Positions 1-5,668 of a stretch of DNA of 5,668 nucleotides are shown in pieces. Numbering within the stretch: position 1 is the first letter of the stretch; every line of letters starts with the position of its first letter. The position numbers were made by a program, and so were the translations under genes. Source of the DNA: Flavobacterium sp. (GTDB lineage: Bacteria; Bacteroidota; Bacteroidia; Flavobacteriales; Flavobacteriaceae); contig JAUXNR010000949.1 in NCBI GenBank assembly GCA_030682755.1, positions 1 through 5,668 of the forward strand. The letters are read 5' to 3'. Under the pieces are notes generated by a model. The model did not search any database. It worked only from the letters and a program-made list of their open reading frames with translations, and was not told where the DNA came from.

Positions 1-28
1 AAAAATAAAAAATAAAAAAATTCTTCAT
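1..28 (-). CDS. Possible N-terminus of a leftward gene cut by the window edge
   Basis: On the minus strand an ATG at 28-26 opens a frame that stays open to the window edge and reads MKNFFIFYF. A Lys followed by a run of Phe, Ile and Tyr is what the start of a signal peptide or membrane segment looks like in this group. The bases before the ATG are A-rich with A at -3, as in other Flavobacteriaceae starts, and a good minus-strand promoter lies upstream at 178-210. Only nine codons are visible and the stretch is nearly pure A/T, so it could equally be non-coding poly-A sequence. No function can be given. Confidence 0.3.
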
Positions 29-177
29 AGTTAATTATATTATTGTGTTTTTCAGAAAAAAAGCTAACTAGTGTCTTTATTATTTAATAATTAAACAATT
101 TCAAACCCAATTTTTTCTACTTTTAGATTTTTATTAATATCTGACCTATCACACCAAAAATGTTTGTATAGTTATGA

Positions 178-210
178 CAAATATAATTTATTTTAAACAA
201 CTTCTTCAAA
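178..210 (-). promoter_or_regulatory. Leftward Bacteroidota-type promoter (-33 TTTG, -7 TATATTTG)
   Basis: Read on the minus strand, TTTG at 210-207 is followed after 21 bp by TATATTTG at 185-178. This matches the Bacteroidota sigma-factor pattern TTG / TAnnTTTG with a normal spacer, and it is the only promoter in the window with a clear -33 element. Transcription would begin near 171 and run left. If the ATG at 28 is its gene, the leader is about 140 nt, which is long for this group. I see no GC-rich hairpin in that leader. Confidence 0.5.
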
Positions 211-214
211 TCAC

Positions 215-222
215 TATATTTG
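215..222 (+). promoter_or_regulatory. -7 element TATATTTG of the SDR gene
   Basis: TATATTTG is an exact match to TAnnTTTG and ends 16 nt before the ATG at 239, leaving a leader of only about 10 nt. No TTG or TTTG lies at the expected -33 distance (about 190-197), so the promoter is supported by the -7 box alone. It faces the leftward promoter at 178-210, whose -33 box lies just 4 bp away, so polymerases at the two promoters would probably interfere with each other. Confidence 0.5.
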
Positions 223-238
223 CTTTTTAAACCCAACC

Positions 239-1045
239 ATGTCAAAAGTAATTCTCATCACTGGCGGTTCGTCCGGAATTGGTAAATCAATTGGCACTTT
301 TTTGCATCAAAAAGGCTATGTTGTTTATGGAACAAGTAGAAATCCAAATCAAATAAAAGATTCCGTTTTTACTTTGTTACAATTGGATGTTCGGGATGTG
401 AATAGCATTACTAATGCTGTTACCGAATTAATTCAAAAGGAAGGAAAACTAGATGTAGTCATCAACAATGCCGGAGTCGGAATTACAGGTCCGCTCGAAG
501 AAATTCCCACCCAAGAAATCAAAAACAATTTTGAAACCAATTTCTTTGGTCCGATTGAAGTCATCAAAGCCGTTTTACCGCAAATGAGAAGTCAAAAATC
601 GGGTTTAATTATCAATATTACTTCGATAGCAGGTTATATGGGTTTGCCTTATCGAAGTGTGTATTCAGCATCTAAAGGTGCGTTGGAAATCATCACCGAA
701 GCCCTTCGAATGGAAGTAAAATCCTCTGGCATTCAAGTAACCAATGTGGCTCCCGGCGATTTTGCCACCAACATTGCTTCCGGTCGTTATCACGCTCCGT
801 TAAAAGACGATTCTGCTTATAAAATTCCATACGGGAATACACTAAGAATGATGGACGAACATGTTGATTCAGGCAGTAATCCAAACGAAATGGCTTTTGC
901 CATTCACAAGATTATTGAAACCAATAAACCGAATGTTCACTATAAAGTAGGCAGTTTTCTCCAACGCTTTTCAGTTGTTTTAAAACGAATTTTACCGGAT
1001 AAGATCTATGAAAAAATGTTGATGAAGCATTATGGATTAAAGTAA
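239..1045 (+). CDS. Classical short-chain dehydrogenase/reductase (SDR family oxidoreductase)
   Basis: This encodes a 268-residue cytosolic NAD(P)(H)-dependent oxidoreductase with a single Rossmann fold, the usual length for classical SDRs. Visible motifs are the cofactor loop TGGSSGIG (8-15), Asp50 for the adenine ring, NNAG (76-79), and the full catalytic tetrad Asn101, Ser129, Tyr142 and Lys146 (YSASK), followed by PG (172-173). Arg34 just after the second beta strand (GTSR) suggests a preference for NADP(H); this is inferred. The C-terminal region (about 180-268) is the longer substrate-covering part seen in 17-beta-HSD/retinol-dehydrogenase-like SDRs, so a steroid-like, retinoid-like or other hydrophobic alcohol/ketone substrate is possible but cannot be read from the sequence. 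The ATG at 239 is the natural start because it places the first beta strand (KVILITGG) at residue 3. There is no Shine-Dalgarno sequence. The stop is TAA. No hairpin terminator follows, so read-through towards the transaldolase gene is possible. Confidence 0.93.
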   Translation: MSKVILITGGSSGIGKSIGTFLHQKGYVVYGTSRNPNQIKDSVFTLLQLDVRDVNSITNAVTELIQKEGKLDVVINNAGVGITGPLEEIPTQEIKNNFETNFFGPIEVIKAVLPQMRSQKSGLIINITSIAGYMGLPYRSVYSASKGALEIITEALRMEVKSSGIQVTNVAPGDFATNIASGRYHAPLKDDSAYKIPYGNTLRMMDEHVDSGSNPNEMAFAIHKIIETNKPNVHYKVGSFLQRFSVVLKRILPDKIYEKMLMKHYGLK

Positions 1046-1080
1046 AGAAAATAGAATAAAGAATAAATGTTGAAAATTAC

Positions 1081-1120
1081 AACTCTTAAACTTTTAAACT
1101 CTTAAACCTTTAAACTTTGA
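1081..1120. repeat. Five tandem copies of an 8-bp repeat (AACTYTTA)
   Basis: From 1081 the sequence divides cleanly into octamers: aactctta, aactttta, aactctta, aaccttta, aactttga. Each copy differs from the AACTYTTA consensus at no more than one position, and units one and three are identical. The next octamer (aattgaat, 1121-1128) is a decayed copy at best. The array fills the gap between the SDR stop and the transaldolase -7 box, where the -33 contacts of that promoter should fall. Short AACTTTTAAAC-like arrays are, as far as I recall, common between genes in Flavobacterium; their role is unknown to me. Confidence 0.8.
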
Positions 1121-1131
1121 AATTGAATTTG

Positions 1132-1139
1132 TAATTTTG
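1132..1139 (+). promoter_or_regulatory. -7 element TAATTTTG of the transaldolase gene
   Basis: TAATTTTG matches TAnnTTTG exactly and ends 26 nt before the ATG at 1166, the same distance as at the ABC-F gene (3415 to 3442). A TTTG at 1116-1119 lies only 12 bp upstream, too close for a standard -33 element, so the upstream half of the promoter is weak or unusual. The presence of its own promoter suggests that the transaldolase is transcribed independently of the SDR gene. Confidence 0.6.
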
Positions 1140-1165
1140 CAACCGAATTTAAACACAACTCACAT

Positions 1166-1822
1166 ATGAAATTTTTTATTGACACCGCCAACTTAGACCA
1201 AATCAAAGAAGCTCAGGCTTTAGGTGTTTTAGATGGTGTAACCACTAATCCGTCGTTAATGGCCAAAGAAGGCATTAGCGGAAAGAACAATGTATTAAAA
1301 CATTACGTTGACATTTGCAAAATTGTAACCGGTGACGTAAGTGCCGAAGTAATTGCAACCGATTATGAAGGTATGATTAAAGAAGGCGAGGAGTTATCGG
1401 AATTACACGAGCAAATTGTGGTGAAATTACCAATGACTAAAGAAGGTGTTAAAGCATGTAAATATTTTTCTGACCGAGGAATCAAAACCAACGTAACGTT
1501 AGTATTTTCTGCCGGACAAGCTTTATTAGCAGCCAAAGCAGGTGCTACGTATGTTTCGCCATTCATCGGAAGATTGGATGATGTTTCAACAGATGGTTTG
1601 ATGTTAATTGAAGAAATTCGTGAGATTTATGATAACTATGGTTATGAAACTCAAATATTAGCAGCTTCTGTTCGTCATACAATGCACATTGTGAATTGTG
1701 CTAAAATTGGTGCCGATGTAATGACCGGACCGTTATCTGCTATTTTAGGTTTATTGAAACACCCGTTAACTGATATTGGATTGGCTCAATTCTTAGCCGA
1801 TCACGCAAAAGCAAATCAATAG
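1166..1822 (+). CDS. tal: Small-type transaldolase (TalC/FSA family)
   Basis: This encodes a 218-residue cytosolic TIM-barrel class I aldolase of the small transaldolase / fructose-6-phosphate aldolase family, full length for the group. The expected reaction is transfer of dihydroxyacetone between sedoheptulose 7-phosphate and glyceraldehyde 3-phosphate in the non-oxidative pentose phosphate pathway. The Schiff-base lysine is Lys87 in VVKLPMT. Other family residues are Asp6 (FIDTAN), TTNPS (26-30), Asn109, Arg135 (GRLDD), and Ser168 and Arg170 (AASVRH). Two positions separate the subfamilies: E. coli FSA has Gln59 and Tyr131, whereas this protein has Glu61 and Phe133, as in true transaldolases. 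I therefore prefer transaldolase to fructose-6-phosphate aldolase, although automated annotation often says the latter. The leader is A-rich without a Shine-Dalgarno sequence. The stop TAG at 1820-1822 is followed by a strong terminator. Confidence 0.95.
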   Translation: MKFFIDTANLDQIKEAQALGVLDGVTTNPSLMAKEGISGKNNVLKHYVDICKIVTGDVSAEVIATDYEGMIKEGEELSELHEQIVVKLPMTKEGVKACKYFSDRGIKTNVTLVFSAGQALLAAKAGATYVSPFIGRLDDVSTDGLMLIEEIREIYDNYGYETQILAASVRHTMHIVNCAKIGADVMTGPLSAILGLLKHPLTDIGLAQFLADHAKANQ

Positions 1823-1838
1823 TAGAATTAATTGATAC

Positions 1839-1874
1839 AAAAATCCCGCTTTGTTATAAAGCGGGATTTTTTTT
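1839..1874. terminator. Bidirectional rho-independent terminator between convergent genes
   Basis: A 14-bp perfect stem (left arm 1839-1852, right arm 1858-1871, core AAATCCCGCTTT) closes a 5-nt loop GTTAT. On the plus strand it runs into eight T (1867-1874); on the minus strand a run of five T (complement of 1839-1843) completes the opposite arm. It begins 16 nt after the transaldolase stop and ends one base from the TAA of the leftward lipoprotein gene, with the plus-strand T tract overlapping that stop codon. One hairpin therefore ends both convergent transcripts. Confidence 0.93.
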
Positions 1875-3279
1875 ATTGTAAATGTGTGGGAAACTTGACG
1901 TCAAACAAATTGACAAAGGCATTTTTGATGGTACCATTTTGGTCAATGATGATAGTGCGTTGTAATTTGTTAATGGCCCACTTGCTTTTCAAGTCTTCAA
2001 AATCTGCCACTCTAAACTCATTAACCACACCAAATTTATATTGCTTCAATAATTGTAACCATTCTTCTTGATTGTCATCAATATTAATAGCTATAAATTG
2101 ATAATCTGGATAAGCTTTTTGAAAATCAATAGCTTTTTTATGAGAAGCACTCAAATGAGAAGTAGCATTAGACGTCCAAAAGAAAATAACACTTTTGCGT
2201 TTTAATATGGATTTACTGCTGATGGTATTGCCACTTAAATCGTGTAACATAACTTCCGGTAATTCTGCTCCAACATTTAATAATTGAATGGAGTTGGCTA
2301 ATTTGTTGATTTCATCCAAACTTTCTTTGTCTGTAGAAAGATCGTTAAATCGTTTGATAAAAACAGAATTGTTTGCAATGTTTTGATCTTCTAATAAATA
2401 AGAGAAAGCCACAGAGTTTAAAATTTTGTTTTTAACTTTCTCTTTTTTGAACAAAGTGTCTGCAATATTTAATTTGTGTAAATGAATTTCTAATGCTTCA
2501 TTTAGATTGTCTTTACTTTTTACGTTGGTATAGGAAACATTACTCATCATGTAGGTCAAATAACGAACAAAAGGAGAATAACTTGTCAAATTAGAATTAT
2601 TAAAGTCAATGGTTTTTCTATGATTGTAATAATTTTTTGGAAGAGAGTCGTTAACATCTATTCCGGTTCGTAACTTGTGTGCAATAGGATATATTTCTTT
2701 TTTGGAATTGTGATGCAATTGTAACAAAGCATTGGCATACAAATCAAACTCATCATTCCATTTTATTTTTTCTTTTTTCTTGGTATAAAAATTTTCATTT
2801 TTCTTTAAAGACGTTTCAATCGTTGCAAGGAATTTTTTGGTGTCGTAATCAAAAATATCAAACATCGTACTTCTGTCTTCTTGATTTTTCAAAAACAATT
2901 CCATTAAAAAATTATTTTTTTCGTCACCTCTACCACAATATACAATGGACTCATCAAAATCAACCGAATTGATTCGAACCATTAAACTATCGTTTTTATC
3001 AAAATATACATATTGGTATTCCGGATCGTGTTTAAAAGTATACATGCCCGGAGCTAAGGAATCAAACTTCTTAAAGAATTGATTCTTTTCATTCAGGAAA
3101 AGCGTATCAATAACTTCATCGTCCTTGAGAAAAAGAACATAATTACTTTTCGGATTAACTACCTCGCCTCCAAAATAAGCTATGTAATTATCACTGGAAA
3201 ACTCTTTATTACAGGAACATAATAAACCAAGAGTTGCTACTGAAAATAAAGAGAGTAATTTTTTTGAATAGGCAATCAT
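1873..3279 (-). CDS. Lipoprotein with DUF4369-like N-terminus and CxxC-less thioredoxin (TlpA-like) domain
   Basis: This encodes a predicted 468-residue lipoprotein. MIAYSKK plus a hydrophobic stretch ends in LLCSC, a lipobox with Cys23 as the lipidated residue. Asn-Lys-Glu follows, resembling in part the Bacteroidota surface-export signal, so outer-membrane or surface location is likely but unproven. Residues about 30-120 are beta-rich and resemble DUF4369, ending in CGRGDEKN (115-122). Residues about 125-330 are mostly helical and charged. Residues about 336-468 form a TlpA/AhpC-TSA-like thioredoxin fold (VGAELPEV, IFFWTS, IIIDQNG). In that fold the CxxC slot reads Ala372-Thr-Ser-His375 and the cis-proline slot is Gln440, so disulfide chemistry is not expected. 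An upstream in-frame TTG (3307-3309) is a poorer start because it lies within the -7 box and adds ten residues ahead of a well-formed signal peptide. The gene is monocistronic by position. Its actual function is unknown; a binding or structural role is a guess. Confidence 0.87.
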   Translation of the reverse strand: MIAYSKKLLSLFSVATLGLLCSCNKEFSSDNYIAYFGGEVVNPKSNYVLFLKDDEVIDTLFLNEKNQFFKKFDSLAPGMYTFKHDPEYQYVYFDKNDSLMVRINSVDFDESIVYCGRGDEKNNFLMELFLKNQEDRSTMFDIFDYDTKKFLATIETSLKKNENFYTKKKEKIKWNDEFDLYANALLQLHHNSKKEIYPIAHKLRTGIDVNDSLPKNYYNHRKTIDFNNSNLTSYSPFVRYLTYMMSNVSYTNVKSKDNLNEALEIHLHKLNIADTLFKKEKVKNKILNSVAFSYLLEDQNIANNSVFIKRFNDLSTDKESLDEINKLANSIQLLNVGAELPEVMLHDLSGNTISSKSILKRKSVIFFWTSNATSHLSASHKKAIDFQKAYPDYQFIAINIDDNQEEWLQLLKQYKFGVVNEFRVADFEDLKSKWAINKLQRTIIIDQNGTIKNAFVNLFDVKFPTHLQ

Positions 3280-3306
3280 TAATGTTATATAAGGTATTAT
3301 GAATAA

Positions 3307-3314
3307 CAAAAGTA
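3307..3314 (-). promoter_or_regulatory. -7 element TACTTTTG of the lipoprotein gene
   Basis: On the minus strand 3314-3307 reads TACTTTTG, a match to TAnnTTTG. Transcription would start near 3300, giving a leader of about 20 nt to the ATG at 3279. Because the alternative TTG start (3309-3307) is inside this box, the promoter supports the shorter protein. No convincing -33 TTG is seen. The small palindrome GGAGTTACTCC (3324-3334) lies within the spacer between the two promoter boxes. Confidence 0.55.
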
Positions 3315-3384
3315 TTTTTATTTGGAGTTACTCCTTGTTAACAGACAGTTAAATTAAACCTATTTTTATTCTAAATAAGATTAG

Positions 3385-5058
<1,674 letters not shown>

Positions 5059-5068
5059 TTGTTATACC

Positions 5069-5100
5069 AAATCCCGTTAGCTACTAACGGGATTTTTTTT
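5069..5100 (+). terminator. Rho-independent terminator of the ABC-F gene
   Basis: A 12-bp perfect stem (5069-5080 with 5084-5095, core AAATCCCGTTAG) around a 3-nt CTA loop is followed by an unbroken run of eight T (5093-5100). It starts 10 nt after the ABC-F stop codon. The opposite strand would have only a TTT run, so it acts mainly rightward. The candidate pyrR promoter lies downstream, so this hairpin should separate the ABC-F gene from pyrR. The outer stem (AAATCCCG / CGGGATTT) is identical to that of the terminator at 1839-1874. Confidence 0.93.
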
Positions 5101-5122
5101 AATGCAAATCATAAAAAAATTA

Positions 5123-5130
5123 TATCTTTA
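5123..5130 (+). promoter_or_regulatory. Near-consensus -7 element TATCTTTA of pyrR
   Basis: TATCTTTA differs from TAnnTTTG only at the last base and ends 21 nt before the pyrR ATG, the right distance for a short leader. It lies after the ABC-F terminator, as a separate pyrR promoter should. There is no -33 TTG at the expected place. The mismatch makes this the weakest of the promoter calls. Confidence 0.4.
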
Positions 5131-5151
5131 CAAACCAAACAACGCACCATT

Positions 5152-5668
5152 ATGAGTCAAAAAATATTGCTCACTTCAAAGGAAGTCAATATCATTCTCC
5201 ACCGTTTGGCTTGTCAACTCATTGAGAAACATCTTGATTTTTCAGACACTCTATTAATTGGATTACAACCACGAGGCTCTTTTTTGGCCAAACGATTAGC
5301 ACAACTCTTAAAAGATGATTATCATATCAACAACATTCAATTGGGATTGTTGGACATTACCTTTTTTAGAGATGATTTTCGTCGTGGTGAAAAACCTTTA
5401 GAAGCCAACAAAACCGAAATAGATTTTATAGTTGAAAATAAAAAAGTCGTATTCATAGACGATGTTTTGTATACCGGAAGAAGTATTCGTTCGGCATTAA
5501 CTGCCATTCAATCCTTCGGACGTCCGGCCGAAATTGAACTCTTGGTTTTAATTGACCGAAGATTTAGTCGCCATCTACCCATTCAACCTGATTACAGAGG
5601 ACGACAAGTAGATGCTATCAATGACGATAAAGTAAAAGTTTGCTGGTTGGAAAATGATGGTGAAGACA
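5152..5668 (+). CDS. pyrR: PyrR: pyrimidine operon regulator / uracil phosphoribosyltransferase (3' end cut off)
   Basis: An open frame runs from the ATG at 5152 to the window edge (172 codons plus one base, no stop). PyrR proteins are about 180 residues long, so only a few residues are missing. It is a cytosolic type I phosphoribosyltransferase fold. The PRPP-binding motif is VVFIDDVLYTGRS (99-111) with Asp103-Asp104. Other PyrR hallmarks are GLQPRGSFLA (37-46), LDITFFRDD (67-75) and the C-terminal LIDRRFSRHLPIQPDY (133-148). Known family roles are UMP formation from uracil and PRPP and, in Firmicutes, UMP-dependent attenuation of pyr mRNA. Whether it regulates RNA in this organism is not shown: its own leader here is short and I see no PyrR-binding-loop consensus. 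In Flavobacteriaceae pyrR is, from memory, often followed by pyrB, which would lie just outside the window. The leader lacks a Shine-Dalgarno sequence. Confidence 0.94.
   Translation, partial: MSQKILLTSKEVNIILHRLACQLIEKHLDFSDTLLIGLQPRGSFLAKRLAQLLKDDYHINNIQLGLLDITFFRDDFRRGEKPLEANKTEIDFIVENKKVVFIDDVLYTGRSIRSALTAIQSFGRPAEIELLVLIDRRFSRHLPIQPDYRGRQVDAINDDKVKVCWLENDGED

Noticed and set aside
61..120. Candidate small RNA or riboswitch in the left intergenic region
   Set aside because: The stretch is nearly all A/T with no GC-containing stem, no T-tract terminator after a hairpin and no conserved aptamer motif that I recognise.
693..884. Minus-strand 63-codon open frame inside the SDR gene
   Set aside because: It lies fully within a well-supported gene, has no promoter or family features, and its composition looks like an antisense shadow.
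1363..1566. Minus-strand 67-codon open frame inside the transaldolase gene
   Set aside because: It is antisense to conserved catalytic regions and has no recognisable domain or start context.
1832..2071. Plus-strand 79-codon open frame after the transaldolase
   Set aside because: It begins within the terminator region with a non-ATG start and runs antisense through the lipoprotein gene; the peptide shows no family features.
3280..3309. Ten-residue longer lipoprotein starting at TTG 3309
   Set aside because: It starts with a rare TTG that lies inside the -7 promoter box and adds residues ahead of an already well-formed lipoprotein signal peptide; the ATG at 3279 fits better.
5069..5100. PyrR-controlled attenuator upstream of pyrR
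   Set aside because: The hairpin lies immediately after the ABC-F stop and upstream of the candidate pyrR promoter. No alternative antiterminator pairing or PyrR binding-loop consensus is visible, so a plain terminator explains it.

Overview
The window reads as ordinary chromosomal housekeeping DNA from a member of the Bacteroidota, most likely a Flavobacterium-like Flavobacteriaceae. Three observations support this. The DNA is AT-rich with very AT-rich intergenic stretches. Genes lack Shine-Dalgarno sequences and instead have A-rich leaders before ATG. Copies of the Bacteroidota -7 promoter element TAnnTTTG stand 16-27 nt upstream of the start codons. The protein families fit as well, in particular a TlpA/DUF4369-type lipoprotein and a YbiT-like ABC-F protein. 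I see no mobile element, CRISPR array, tRNA, rRNA or prophage gene, and codon usage does not obviously shift between genes.

Layout from left to right. Positions 1-238 are intergenic and contain back-to-back promoter elements; the first 28 bases may hold the first codons of a leftward gene that leaves the window. Next come a classical short-chain dehydrogenase/reductase (239-1045, +), an array of five 8-bp tandem repeats, and a small-type transaldolase (1166-1822, +). A near-perfect bidirectional terminator separates the transaldolase from a convergent lipoprotein gene (1873-3279, -) that encodes a thioredoxin-fold protein without its CxxC. A 162-bp divergent promoter region follows, then an ABC-F ATPase (3442-5058, +), a second rho-independent terminator, and pyrR (5152 to the right edge, +, missing its last few codons).

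The genes do not form an obvious pathway. Each appears to have its own promoter, and two strong terminators divide the window into separate transcription units. The roles are central carbon metabolism (transaldolase, pentose phosphate pathway), pyrimidine metabolism and regulation (pyrR), translation-associated ATPase (ABC-F), cell envelope (lipoprotein) and an SDR of unknown substrate.

I found no credible novel multigene system. The points most worth a second look are at residue level. The lipoprotein's thioredoxin fold has lost both CxxC cysteines and the cis-proline. The ABC-F protein has motif losses that spare one composite ATP site and remove the other. The transaldolase carries the Glu/Phe pair that argues for transaldolase rather than fructose-6-phosphate aldolase activity.
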